DNA of 64,000 bases from Roseburia hominis A2-183 (GCF_000225345.1 NC_015977.1:337501-401500); one strand, 5' to 3'; positions 18,060 through 26,902 are shown, counted from the first letter of the stretch. A program made the numbers and translations. Notes: generated by a model from the sequence alone, not told the origin.

Positions 18060-18138
18060 CTAATTCTAATTGATCCGAACTGTAAGGATAAGCAATTATC
18101 CGGGGCTAGTTAAGTATCTTAGAGAGGAAGATAAAGAT

Positions 18139-18635
18139 ACCTTATTGCCCTTGGAAGAGTTAGATAATTACCTAAAGGGCGATAAATTAATAAAGGTTCT
18201 AATTGATAAAGATTGTAGAATTAAAAGGGACATAGTTCCGACTGATATAGATTATCATGTAAGAAAGCCAAGCGCAAGGGAGTATGATGATTGCTGCAAT
18301 GAATTTTGGAATGTAACACCTTATGTTATTAAAGGATTGTGCCGTAAGGAAATTTTATTTGCTATTGATCATTTTAATCAGATTGTTCGCCATGAGCTGC
18401 TGAGAATGATATCATGGAAGGTCGGCATCGAAACAGGCTTTAAATTAAGTGTAGGCAAGAACTATAAGTTTATTGAAAGGTATATATCCGAGGATTTGTG
18501 GGAGAAACTTTTGTCCACCTACCGGATGGATTCCTATGAAAACATATGGGAAGCATTATTTCTATGCCATCAATTGTTCAGGGCGGTATCCGGTGAGGTG
18601 GCGGAAAGGCTTCATTATGCCTATCCGGAGTATGA
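18139..18635 (+). pseudogene. aadE: Aminoglycoside 6-adenylyltransferase ANT(6)-Ia, internal fragment
   Basis: The frame matches ANT(6)-Ia from TLLPLEELDNYLKGDKLIK to RLHYAYPEYD, about 165 of 300 residues. The N-terminal nucleotidyl-transfer core is missing. The sequence before 18139, opening at TTG 18070, is of unknown origin. The C-terminus is cut at 18635, where mod DNA begins and adds unrelated residues up to 18747. The fragment cannot be an active streptomycin adenylyltransferase. It is downstream of aph(3')-IIIa instead of upstream of sat4 as in Tn5405-type clusters. Confidence 0.9.
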
Positions 18636-18790
18636 TACCATGTTAGCACTTGTCCAAGGGCCACGGGGGTCATTGTCAGGATTCTTATATTGTTCTGTTT
18701 TTCTGTCGGTTCCACGGAATACCCGGTGTCCGAATTGCTTTGTATAACACACTACATACTCGTGGTCTATTGAAACACCGGTAATGTTTC
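18636..18790 (-). pseudogene. Type III Mod, middle fragment
   Basis: On the minus strand this stretch reads SIDHEYVVCYTKQFGHR, then KNPDNDPRGPWTSANMV. This is family sequence that normally lies just before GLATADARPNLHYD. It rejoins the 3' part at 16371 in frame if the resistance fragment is removed. Upstream it abuts the stop codon of the SNF2 helicase (18793-18795) with no room for the N-terminal 200 or so residues. The DPPY-bearing start of mod has therefore been deleted as well as the gene being split. Confidence 0.82.
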
Positions 18791-18792
18791 GA

Positions 18793-21381
18793 TTATCTTT
18801 TCATTTTTTCTTCCAGCTCCATATCCAGCCGCATGGCGTCAAAGAACTGGCTCTCCTGGTGCTTCATATATTCCTGCCGAAGCTGGTTGATTTTCTTCTG
18901 TGCAGCCAGACGTTTCAGCCGGTCGCCGGTGACGGCCTCCAGCTCCGCTTGCGCCTGCTGTACCTGGCTGTCCAGGGTGTTCAGTTCTCGGCTCAATGCC
19001 GCCTTATCAGCGGACACTTGCTGCTTCATCCGCTCCATTTCCTCGGCCTGGGCAGGCGAAAGGCGCTCCAGTTGCTCCGCCATCATCTTATCACTCGGCA
19101 CCAGCCGATCCAGCGGGTGGGGGCGGCTGGTTCCTTTTAACCAGTGGGGGGATCTCCGCTCATCCTCCGTGCTGCTCTCCACCGGCAAGTCAAAGATGCT
19201 GCGGCAAGCTGCATCGTCCAGGGCCTTGCCGCTATCCGTCAAACCGCACAGTACGGCGTGTTCTGTGCGGCTGGAGCCTGAAACCAGGGTGACAGTATAA
19301 AGGGCTATCTGGCACGGCGCCTGCACCGTCGGGATGGTCAGCACTCCCTCGTTGGCACACTCCAGCTCGTGGAGAATCCCACGGCCTATGATACTGGACA
19401 GGGTAATCTGTCCGGCCTTGGGTTTGAAGTCTTTTGCCATGCCGTACATCTTCTGGCTGCGATAGGGCCGGTTCCGGCTCCCCGTCCAGTAGTAGAACAG
19501 CACCGGCAGTTCCCGGTACTCCGTGGCCGTGATCGTACGGTTGAATTCGTCAATCACAAAACGGCAATCATCGTTCTTTTCATTATAACGAGTAAAAAAC
19601 CATTTGGTAATTTCCCAGAGGTCGTTGTTCAGCTCCTGTCCACGGCGATTCACATACTTGGGATTGATCTTCACCTTGTCGGCCAGTTCCTTGGTGAAGG
19701 TGGTAAACAGAATATCCTCCGCTGCGGAGACGGTCTGCCGGTTATCTTCCTCGTGGGTACTCAGGGTCTGGCGGTATGCCTGCTCAATCTGTGCCCTGGG
19801 CCGCAACCGCTGGGCAATGACCGGAAAGGCTGCTTTTACATCATCTGTAAAACCGCCCAGCACGTCATCGGTAATACCAAAGACACCGTCTGTCACCAAC
19901 ATCCGCTTGTTGACCAGCTCCAGCTTGCGAACATCGGCAAAGTTGTTCTTGTCGATGAAGGCCACTGACAGCACATCGTTTTCCTGACCCAGCCGGTGGC
20001 AGCGGTCGATACGCTGCTCCAGCTTTAAGGTGTTGTACGGCAGGTCGTAGTGGATGATGAAAGCAGCCTCCTCCAGATTGAAGCCCTTGGCACCGTTATC
20101 GGTGGAAATCAGCACCTCGCCATCCTCCTTGAACTGGCGGATCACGGAGTAATCGGCGCTGCCGTTGTAGGCCAGAGTGCGGTACCGGTCAGAAAGAAGA
20201 TTCTGGAGCATCTTCTGGGTTTCCACGCTCTCGGTGAAGATAACCGCTTTCTGTTTGGCTCCCGTTTTCTTCATCAGGGAAAATCCCTGTTTGAGAACGG
20301 TCAGCAGCTCACCGGCCTTGGCATCCTGGGGAATGCTTTCGGCTGCGGTTTGAATCTCTTGCCATTGGCTTAGTTCGTCCGCTGCGTTTTCCAGCCCCTG
20401 GAGCCGCTTGACGATACCTTTGATGGTTTGCAAAATTGCCGCCGTAGAGGAACCCAACAGGCCCAGCAGCCGCAGAGCCAGGTCATATTGGTTCATTTCG
20501 GGAAAGGCTCGCTTTTCCGGCTGGTTGATGTAGGCGTACAGCAGCTCATAGAGCTGCCGCTCTGCCTTGCCGGGGGTGTACTCCACGGTCAGCAGCACAC
20601 GTTCCGTCACCTTGGCGTAGTGCTTGGCCTGGGAACGGAGGGTACGGAAACAATAGCGGCTGACCTGTTCGCTGAGTTCCGGGTAGTTCTCTGGTCGGCG
20701 CAGATACCGGGCCAGAAACTCTTTTTCTCCCGGCAGCAGCGTTTCGTCGATGAACCAGATCAGACCGTATAAGTCCATGATGTTCTTTTCAATGGGAGTG
20801 CCGGTCAGCAGCAGCTTGAAGGAGTCTCCGGCGATCCGCTTGAGGGCCTTGGCCTGCTTGTTGTCCTCCCGGTAGACTGGAGAGAGGGCATTGGCTTCCT
20901 CGAATACCGTCAGATCCCAGTTAACTACCTTTGCGGCCTCCTCATTGTCGGCGGCGAAGTCGTAGGTAGTAATAACAATGGCATCTTGGATAAAAGCGTT
21001 GGAGTTGTCCTCACTGGTGTTCTGCCGCCATTGGTCCCGATTGGTCAGCACCACATATGGGACGGTATAGAATCGCTCCAGCATTTCCGTCCACTGGTGC
21101 AGCAGGTCGGCATTGGGAATGACCAACAGAATCCGGCTGTATCCCTCCAGCCACTTTTGATTGATGACCAGCATGGCCTCGTGGCTCTTGCCCATACCTG
21201 CTTCATCGCACAGAACGGCACCTTTCTGATAGGGGGAACGCAGGGCAAAGCTGGCCGCTGCAATCTGAAACGGATAGATTTCAATATCCGATGATGCAAA
21301 GACCGGAAGGAACTGTTCTGCTTCCGGCAGTTGTTCCAAAAGTCGGGCCTTGTAATAGGCATGAAACGGTGTTTGCGGCAT
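18793..21381 (-). CDS. SNF2-family helicase of the type III-like locus
   Basis: This 862-residue DNA-dependent ATPase has Walker A DEAGMGKSHEA (about residues 58-68), Walker B-position VFEEANAL (the usual DEAH is changed to EEAN), motif III LLTGTPIEKNIMDLYG, a helicase C domain with VLISTDNGAKGFNLE, and motif VI QRIDRCHRLGQEND. A C-terminal coiled coil runs over about residues 770-862. It is the first gene of the leftward operon with mod, the membrane protein and res. Helicases of this kind accompany type III-like modification/restriction genes in gut Firmicutes and probably help defence. The coding frame is intact. Confidence 0.87.
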   Translation of the reverse strand: MPQTPFHAYYKARLLEQLPEAEQFLPVFASSDIEIYPFQIAAASFALRSPYQKGAVLCDEAGMGKSHEAMLVINQKWLEGYSRILLVIPNADLLHQWTEMLERFYTVPYVVLTNRDQWRQNTSEDNSNAFIQDAIVITTYDFAADNEEAAKVVNWDLTVFEEANALSPVYREDNKQAKALKRIAGDSFKLLLTGTPIEKNIMDLYGLIWFIDETLLPGEKEFLARYLRRPENYPELSEQVSRYCFRTLRSQAKHYAKVTERVLLTVEYTPGKAERQLYELLYAYINQPEKRAFPEMNQYDLALRLLGLLGSSTAAILQTIKGIVKRLQGLENAADELSQWQEIQTAAESIPQDAKAGELLTVLKQGFSLMKKTGAKQKAVIFTESVETQKMLQNLLSDRYRTLAYNGSADYSVIRQFKEDGEVLISTDNGAKGFNLEEAAFIIHYDLPYNTLKLEQRIDRCHRLGQENDVLSVAFIDKNNFADVRKLELVNKRMLVTDGVFGITDDVLGGFTDDVKAAFPVIAQRLRPRAQIEQAYRQTLSTHEEDNRQTVSAAEDILFTTFTKELADKVKINPKYVNRRGQELNNDLWEITKWFFTRYNEKNDDCRFVIDEFNRTITATEYRELPVLFYYWTGSRNRPYRSQKMYGMAKDFKPKAGQITLSSIIGRGILHELECANEGVLTIPTVQAPCQIALYTVTLVSGSSRTEHAVLCGLTDSGKALDDAACRSIFDLPVESSTEDERRSPHWLKGTSRPHPLDRLVPSDKMMAEQLERLSPAQAEEMERMKQQVSADKAALSRELNTLDSQVQQAQAELEAVTGDRLKRLAAQKKINQLRQEYMKHQESQFFDAMRLDMELEEKMKR

Positions 21382-21420
21382 GGCAATTCCCCCCTTTTTC
21401 TTTTATTTACACTTCTTTTT

Positions 21421-21449
21421 ATTATGGCAGATATTGACGAAAAACGCAA
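21421..21449 (-). promoter_or_regulatory. Predicted promoter of the helicase/restriction operon
   Basis: Read on the minus strand, TTGCGT (21449-21444) and CATAAT (21426-21421) are 17 nt apart and lie about 40 bp before the helicase ATG at 21381. This is a reasonable but non-consensus sigma-A promoter. Confidence 0.5.
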
Positions 21450-21498
21450 CGACGATTGATTCCTTTATTTAAGGGGAAAATGTCATTTCCAAAATAAA

Positions 21499-21529
21499 GA
21501 CCACAATCAGTGCCGGACTGATTGTGGTC
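21499..21529 (-). terminator. Strong hairpin at the right end of element B
   Basis: GACCACAATCAG (21499-21510) is a perfect 12-bp inverted match of CTGATTGTGGTC (21518-21529), with a 7-nt loop. On the minus strand it is followed by TTTATTTT. It may block leftward readthrough from element A into the restriction operon. Confidence 0.65.
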
Positions 21530-21609
21530 AAAAAGCATTATAAAAATGTGATATTGTTTATGCCTTAATTCGTTGCTGAATGGTAAAACACCCTTGACAA
21601 ATCTCTTTC

Positions 21610-23394
21610 CAAAAAGCTATGTTGGAGGAGTTCGCCGCCCGGCAGGGCTTTACAAACATTGTCCATTTCACGGACGATGGCATTAGTGGTACTTGCTTTG
21701 ACCGTCCCGGATTTTTAGCAATGATGAAAGAAGTGGAAGCCGGGAATGTGGAGTACCTGTGTATCAAGGACATGAGCCGCATGGGGCGTGACTATCTGAA
21801 AGTCGGTCAGATTATGGAAATCCTGCGTCAGCGTGGCGTTCGCCTTATCGCCATCAATGACGGCGTGGACAGTGCCAAAGGGGACGATGATTTTACCCCT
21901 TTCCGCAACATTATGAACGAGTATTACGCCAGAGACACCAGCCGTAAAATCCGTTCCACTTTCCAGTCAAAAGGCAAGTCCGGCAAGCACCTCACAGGCA
22001 CGGTCATTTACGGCTATCTCTGGAACGAAGCCAGAGACCAATGGTTGGTTGACCCCGAAGCCGCTGATGTGGTCAAGCGCATCTTTGCCATGACGATTGA
22101 CGGCTACGGTCCGTATCAGATCGCCAGCAAACTGAAATCGGAAAAGGTGCTTATTCCGTCTGCTTACCTTGCCCAACACGGCGAGGGCGTGAACAAAAAC
22201 AAGACTTTCAAAGATGTGTACGGCTGGGGTTCTTCCACCATCTGCAACATTCTTGAAAAGCGTGAATATCTGGGACACACCATCAATTTCAAGACCCGAA
22301 AGCACTTCAAGGACAAGAAAAGCCATTATGTCCCGGAGGACGAATGGACAATTTTCGAGAATACCCATGAGCCTATCATTGACCAGCAGACCTTTGACCT
22401 TGTGCAGAAAATCCGTGGGAATGTCAGACGCTACCCGGACGGCTGGGGCGAAGCAGCTCCCCTCACAGGCTTGCTTTATTGTGCCGATTGCGGCGGCAAG
22501 ATGTATGTCCACCGTACCAACAACGGCAAGCGTATTTCTCAATATACCTGTTCCCAATACAGCAAAGTCCCAGTTGGAAAGCTCTGCAAGACCCAGCACC
22601 GTATCAATGAAGATGTGGTACTGTCCCTTGTCTCTGAAATGCTCAAAGCCATTGCCGAGTATGCGAAGCATGACCGAGCCGAGTTTGTCCGTGTGGTGCA
22701 GGAAGCGCAGTCCAGCCAGCAGACAGCAGAGGTTAAGAAACAGCGGATACGCCTTGCCACCGCAAAGCAGAGAGTGTCGGAGCTGGAAGTCCTGCTCTGT
22801 AAAATCTATGAGGACAACATTTTAGGAAAGCTGTCCGACAGCAGATACGCCACTCTGGACGCTCAATACGAAAAGGAGCAGACCGAGCTTACCGCTGAAA
22901 TCTCTGCTCTGGAAAAGGCAGTCAAGAGCTACGAGAAGCACGAAAAGGACGCTGACCGTTTTATCGCTCTGATTGACAAATACGAGAACTTCGACAAGCT
23001 GACCATTGCTATGCTCAACGAGTTTATCGAGAAAATCCTTGTGCATGAGCGTGACCGCAAAGGCAGTATACAGACCACACAGGAGGTCGAGATTTACTTC
23101 AATTTTGTCGGGCGATTTGTTCCCCCGGCGTTTGGAGAAGTGGAGCTGACCCCGGAAGAATTAGAGGAAATCCGCAAACGTGAGGAACGCAAGGACAGGC
23201 TTCATCAGAACTACTTGAAGCGTAAAGCCAGCGGAGCGCAGAAGCGATACGAGGACAAAATCAAGGGGAGAAAAAAGGCAGAAATCGAAGCCAAGAAAGC
23301 CGCTATTCGTGCGGAGGATATTGCAAAGGGAGTGTTCGTCCCTGTCAGCAGTTTACCGCAGAGAGAGCCGATGAAAGGAGTACAAACAGCATGA
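21610..23394 (+). pseudogene. Large serine recombinase of element A, 3' part
   Basis: Homology begins QKAMLEEFAARQGF at 21610 and continues to the family C-terminus. The rest of the resolvase domain is present (DRPGFLAMMKEVEAG, KDMSRMGRDYLKVG), followed by the recombinase domain, the zinc ribbon CADCGGKMYVHR and a long coiled coil. The first 34 residues, with the catalytic serine, are at 351-454, about 21 kb away. An internal ATG at 21619 opens the frame, but a product from it would lack the nucleophile. It overlaps the following tnpV by four bases. Removal of element B would restore an intact gene of about 630 codons. Confidence 0.9.
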
Positions 23395-23735
23395 ATATCA
23401 CTTATACACAGAACGGCGATTATCTTATCCCGAACATCGTTATCCGCAAGACCAAGCCCCTCGGACACTACGGCAGACTTCGCAAGGCGTATCTGGAAAT
23501 GCACCGTCCGATACTGTTCAATGAGCTGGTGCTATCCGACAAGCTCTTTGAGCATTGCGCCGAGATTGACGAAGCGGCACGAAACCGCATGGAGCTGATC
23601 GTGCGGTCACTGGCAGAGCAAAACGGCGTGACCGAGCAACTAAAAGCCAAAAACCAAATGGAATGGGTGCGGCAGATGAACGCTTGCAAGGCACAGGCAG
23701 AGGAGATTGTGAAAGCGGAATTGATTTATGATTGA
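23391..23735 (+). CDS. TnpV family transposon-encoded protein (element A)
   Basis: This 114-residue TnpV protein has YTQNGDYLIPN, GHYGRLRKAYLEMHRP and MEWVRQMNACKAQAEEIV. It starts with an ATGA overlap on the recombinase stop, the standard recombinase-tnpV coupling. Function unknown. It is the counterpart of the genes at 607 and 43205, and the only one of the three still directly coupled to its recombinase. Confidence 0.87.
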   Translation: MNITYTQNGDYLIPNIVIRKTKPLGHYGRLRKAYLEMHRPILFNELVLSDKLFEHCAEIDEAARNRMELIVRSLAEQNGVTEQLKAKNQMEWVRQMNACKAQAEEIVKAELIYD

Positions 23736-23876
23736 GCGAGGAAGTCCGGGCAGAAAACTGTTCGGACTTTTCTCATGTAGTCCAAAGTTGCGGTAGAATT
23801 GTTCACGAGTTTTATGGTACAATTTATGCGAATAAAGAAAACGGAAAATTAGAATCTAACAAGAGAATGTGGTTGT

Positions 23877-23954
23877 ATGAAAAAATCCATATTAGTATTT
23901 TGGGCAATCGTGTGTCTGTTACCTATTCAAAGGAGGTTTAAGAATTTCAAATGA
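23877..23954 (+). CDS. Short hydrophobic ORF coupled to the DUF1430 gene
   Basis: This 25-codon frame reads MKKSILVFWAIVCLLPIQRR and six more residues. It has a lysine pair and then a hydrophobic run, like a signal peptide. Its TGA overlaps the ATG at 23951. The AAAGGAGG site for the transporter is inside this ORF. In lactococcin 972-type loci a small secreted peptide gene precedes a DUF1430 membrane protein and an ABC ATPase. This ORF could be a decayed precursor or a regulatory leader. Confidence 0.45.
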   Translation: MKKSILVFWAIVCLLPIQRRFKNFK

Positions 23955-25915
23955 AACATATAAGAAATATATTGCTGTTGATTACGATTATTTTTGCTTT
24001 TGTTATGCAAGCTGAAGTATATCAAAATATGCTCTGGAACTTTAATGGTGCTTATTATTTATCGTCCAGATACACAACTACTAATGACGATATGGATTCA
24101 TTTTTAGCCAATGCAGAAGATACAGCTGAGAAGCATGGTGTTCATATTTTTTCGACTTTTAATCAGAGAGTTTCTAATTATCAGACAAGACTTTATATTT
24201 ATGGTGATGATACCGTTGTTCGGGATAGTCTTAAAAGCACAATGGATATTGAGGAAAAAACATATACGGCTTTGATAGGTGGAATCACCGTAATAGAATT
24301 TGAAGATTTTAGAGAAGCAAAAAACACAGGCAATGGACAGGAAATAATGGTCAGCTATATCGGTGATGATGATGACATTATTGCCACATATCAAGATTTG
24401 GCAAAAGAATATTCTATATCGCAGCCAGAGTTTTGGCAATCAACCGAAACTGATATGATGTTCATTGTTTGGGGCCTGGTTGCCATATTGATGATTGTAC
24501 TTAATATGATTGAGGTGATACGCAGGCAAAAGGAAGTAGTTGTACGAGCTTCTCTGGGCGAAAATGCTGCTGTGATTGCTCTAAAAGCTGTAGTGGCTGA
24601 TATGATTTCATATGCTGCATTATTCGTCTTAGCAAAGTTGCTTGTTTCTCAATTTATATCGGGAGCGTATGAAGATCATCTCATTTTGGCAGTGTATTGT
24701 GCCGGAGCAGTTCTTTCCGTAATTCCTTATGCTGCTTTTGTCCGCTTTGATGTAAAAAAAGCCTTTGCCAATGCTTCAGATAAAAAAGGTATGTTTTATC
24801 TTCTGAACGGTCTTAAAGTATTTGCTACTGCCATGACAATTTTTACAATAACTACAAATCTCAGTAGCATTCAAGGTAATTTACTTACAAACACTACTCT
24901 TTTAGAAAATCATTATAATGATTATTATTTTGGAGTTATGCAGATTGAACCTCCTTTTGAAGAAAATGAGGAGGAATCCAAAGAGAGCAAATTTTGGAAT
25001 GACCTTTACGAAAATGAATACAACACGATAAATCCGGTGGTCTGCATAGGCAGCCGGATAAGCGATACGGATAATTATATTTTTGTAAATCATAATGCCA
25101 GAGATATGCTACAAGGGTTTTCTGATATGCTTACTGAAGATGATGAAAAAGAGGATATCGTGGTCTTCGTGCCAAAGGGAAGAAATGCGGAATCATACAA
25201 AGATATCGCAAAAGAGGAAATTGGCTCTCTTACCCAAAATGCAGAAGAACTGCGTGTTGTTTATAAAGAATATTCTGGCAGAGAACAATTTTATTATCTC
25301 AATTCGAACAGAGAAGAGGCTATTGACGGATTGTCAAGAGTAACAAATCCGATTGTGATTTATCAGGCAAATGAGGCTGTTGCTTTAAATGGAAGTTATA
25401 TCGAAACAGGAACATATAATGGTGAGGTAATCTACGGATGCGATGAAAGCACAATTCGCAGTGTTGCGAAAAAATATTCAGAACAGCTTGGTTCACACTA
25501 TTTTATGCTGACGAATGTCGGAGAGGATTACATTTATAGTCATAGTTTCCTCGTGAAACTGATTGGCTTTATAAGCTCTCTTTGCGTATTAGTATTGCTG
25601 TTAGATATCGCTATCATCATATCTGAAGTGAAAATGGAATTTAGACTTAATGCGATGGAAATCTCCCTCAAAAAGGTTTTGGGCTATCGCTTTTATGAAA
25701 GGCACAAAAGATTTATTTCCGTTAATCTCTTAGAAAATATAGCCGTTGTGATATTGATTTGCATTGTTTCGATTTTTATATCTAACGCAAGTGTCGGGAT
25801 TGCTTTACTGATTGGAGCGTTGCTCACCATTATTGAAATGGCAATCATTTTCACAAATATTATGTGGGTTGAAAAAACAAATATCTCAAAGTCATTGAAG
25901 GGAGGATGTTTATGA
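23951..25915 (+). CDS. DUF1430/bacteriocin-associated integral membrane protein
   Basis: This 654-residue permease resembles the DUF1430 bacteriocin-associated (putative immunity) membrane proteins. A membrane segment starts the protein (about 5-20). Four more lie at about 172-310 (FIVWGLVAILMIVLNMIEVI, MISYAALFVLAKLL and following). An extracytoplasmic domain covers about 315-535. Three C-terminal segments end the protein (LIGFISSLCVLVLLLDIAII, VILICIVSIFIS, ALLIGALLTIIEMAIIF). It is coupled by ATGA to the ABC ATPase at 25912. It is AT-rich compared with element A core genes, so it is probably cargo. Likely role: export or resistance to a peptide. Confidence 0.75.
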   Translation: MKHIRNILLLITIIFAFVMQAEVYQNMLWNFNGAYYLSSRYTTTNDDMDSFLANAEDTAEKHGVHIFSTFNQRVSNYQTRLYIYGDDTVVRDSLKSTMDIEEKTYTALIGGITVIEFEDFREAKNTGNGQEIMVSYIGDDDDIIATYQDLAKEYSISQPEFWQSTETDMMFIVWGLVAILMIVLNMIEVIRRQKEVVVRASLGENAAVIALKAVVADMISYAALFVLAKLLVSQFISGAYEDHLILAVYCAGAVLSVIPYAAFVRFDVKKAFANASDKKGMFYLLNGLKVFATAMTIFTITTNLSSIQGNLLTNTTLLENHYNDYYFGVMQIEPPFEENEEESKESKFWNDLYENEYNTINPVVCIGSRISDTDNYIFVNHNARDMLQGFSDMLTEDDEKEDIVVFVPKGRNAESYKDIAKEEIGSLTQNAEELRVVYKEYSGREQFYYLNSNREEAIDGLSRVTNPIVIYQANEAVALNGSYIETGTYNGEVIYGCDESTIRSVAKKYSEQLGSHYFMLTNVGEDYIYSHSFLVKLIGFISSLCVLVLLLDIAIIISEVKMEFRLNAMEISLKKVLGYRFYERHKRFISVNLLENIAVVILICIVSIFISNASVGIALLIGALLTIIEMAIIFTNIMWVEKTNISKSLKGGCL

Positions 25916-26520
25916 TTATAATTCGTGGCTTAAATAAAGCATTTGGAGAGAAAATAATTTTCTCTAACTTTAATTTAGAAATTCCGGATGGAAGTTTTGT
26001 AGTAATCAGCGGCGATAGCGGCAGTGGAAAAAGCACTTTACTCAATATGATTGGTGGTATCGAAAAACCGGATAGCGGCAGTATCATAATCGAAGGGCTG
26101 AATATTACCCGGCTTAAAAATAAAAACAGTTTTTTTGCGGATACAGTGGGGTTTCTTTTTCAGAATTTTGCACTGCTTGAAAATAAGACAGTTAAAGAAA
26201 ATTTAAGTTTGATTAAAAAATCAAGCCGAACTAAAGTATCACTTAAAGAAGCTCTTAATCGTGTGGGGTTATCAAAGGAAGTTAACAAAAAAGTTTATCA
26301 GCTTTCCGGTGGTGAACAACAGAGAGTTGCTTTAGCTCGTCTTATGATGAAAAAATGTTCTGTTGTTTTGGCAGATGAACCTACTGGCTCACTTGACAAG
26401 AAAAATAGAGATATTGTTATGAGGTTATTGCACGAACTCAATGAAGAAGGTAAAACGGTTATCATTGTTACCCACGATCAGGGTATTATTGAAGATGAAC
26501 CTTATGTTGTGAAAATCTGA
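25912..26520 (+). CDS. ABC transporter ATPase, bacteriocin export/immunity type
   Basis: This is a 202-residue single-domain ATPase of the MacB/LolD-like type. Walker A is GDSGSGKST (about 32-40), the Q-loop lies in FLFQNFALLENKTVKEN, the signature is LSGGEQQRVAL, Walker B is VVLADEPTGSLD, and the switch is VTHD. The ATG at 25912 is chosen over 25906 because GGAGG at 25901-25905 is 6 nt away. Its start overlaps the permease stop. It energises the DUF1430 permease. Confidence 0.88.
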   Translation: MIIIRGLNKAFGEKIIFSNFNLEIPDGSFVVISGDSGSGKSTLLNMIGGIEKPDSGSIIIEGLNITRLKNKNSFFADTVGFLFQNFALLENKTVKENLSLIKKSSRTKVSLKEALNRVGLSKEVNKKVYQLSGGEQQRVALARLMMKKCSVVLADEPTGSLDKKNRDIVMRLLHELNEEGKTVIIVTHDQGIIEDEPYVVKI

Positions 26521-26592
26521 GAGTACCTCTTAGAAATGTCTTGATCTACATTTTATATAATTTGGGTCAGAAGAAAATCCCTTTAGGAACTA

Positions 26593-26632
26593 AAGGGCGC
26601 ACTTCTATACTCTCCTATCGGGAGTATGTGCG
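26593..26632 (+). other. MOBQ-type oriT (element A)
   Basis: AAGGGCGCACTT (26593-26604) is followed by a small hairpin ATACTC...GAGTAT (26607-26627) and GTGCG (26628-26632) mirroring CGCAC. It has the same layout as the sites at 9440, 46747 and 52170. Here it lies before DUF3847 rather than between DUF3847 and the relaxase. The rest of 26521-26902 is non-coding. Confidence 0.72.
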
Positions 26633-26902
26633 TCCTGCGGAGCTTCATTCTCTGTCAGCAGAAGAAAACTGCCCGACCGAGAAAGTTGCGTCACTTCGTT
26701 CCGTCAAGGTGGCTACACCCCCTTGCGCCGCTAATGCGGCTATCCCCTGTGGACTTGCCGTCCGCAAACAGCATAAAATGCTGTTCGCCGCCAGCAAGTT
26801 TGGAAAAATAAATACCGAAAATCAGACCGTTGACTGGTCGCACTATGCGAAAAGTTGACGGTCTTTTTTTATCCCCAAAATCAAAAAAGGAGGTCAATCA
26901 CA

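Larger units (their letters stand above)
16368..18639. mobile_element. Aminoglycoside/streptothricin resistance fragment inserted in mod
   Basis: This 2.27-kb fragment has no terminal inverted repeats or transposase. At both borders the 4 bases TACC are shared (16368-16371 and 18636-18639), and removing one copy rejoins mod in frame as SANMV-GLATADARP. Contents: 3' part of sat4, complete aph(3')-IIIa, terminator, a recombinase remnant and an internal part of aadE. In the well-known Tn5405-type cluster the order is aadE-sat4-aphA-3. Here it is circularly permuted, with the aadE end and sat4 start missing. That fits insertion of a circle. Confidence 0.8.
453..21611. mobile_element. Element B: mobilizable element inserted in the recombinase gene of element A
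   Basis: The two halves of the A recombinase rejoin perfectly if 453-21609 is removed: ...TCCAAT-CA | CA-AAAAGCTATG. A CA dinucleotide is common to both junctions (453-454 and 21610-21611). Joining the element ends gives a symmetric site: CACCC, 16 nt, CA, 16 nt, GGGTG. This supports site-specific insertion by a serine recombinase, most simply the intact one at 4606-6528. Contents in order: tnpV, a DUF6809-type protein, RhuM, a DUF6076-type protein, a sigma-like protein, tnpW, recombinase, primase, helicase, DUF3847, oriT, relaxase, and a type III-like restriction locus that contains a resistance cassette. Confidence 0.8.

Noticed and set aside
18070-18747. Complete aadE of 225 codons
   Set aside because: Only the central part matches ANT(6). 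Both ends are foreign, and the last codons are antisense mod.
11552-21381. Calling the locus DISARM or BREX
   Set aside because: No PglZ, BrxC, DrmA/B or phospholipase D-type gene is seen. Only a SNF2 helicase, Mod pieces, a membrane protein and Res are present, so type III-like is the safer name.
21619-23394. Functional shorter recombinase from the internal ATG
   Set aside because: It would lack the first beta strand and the catalytic serine, which are at 351-454.
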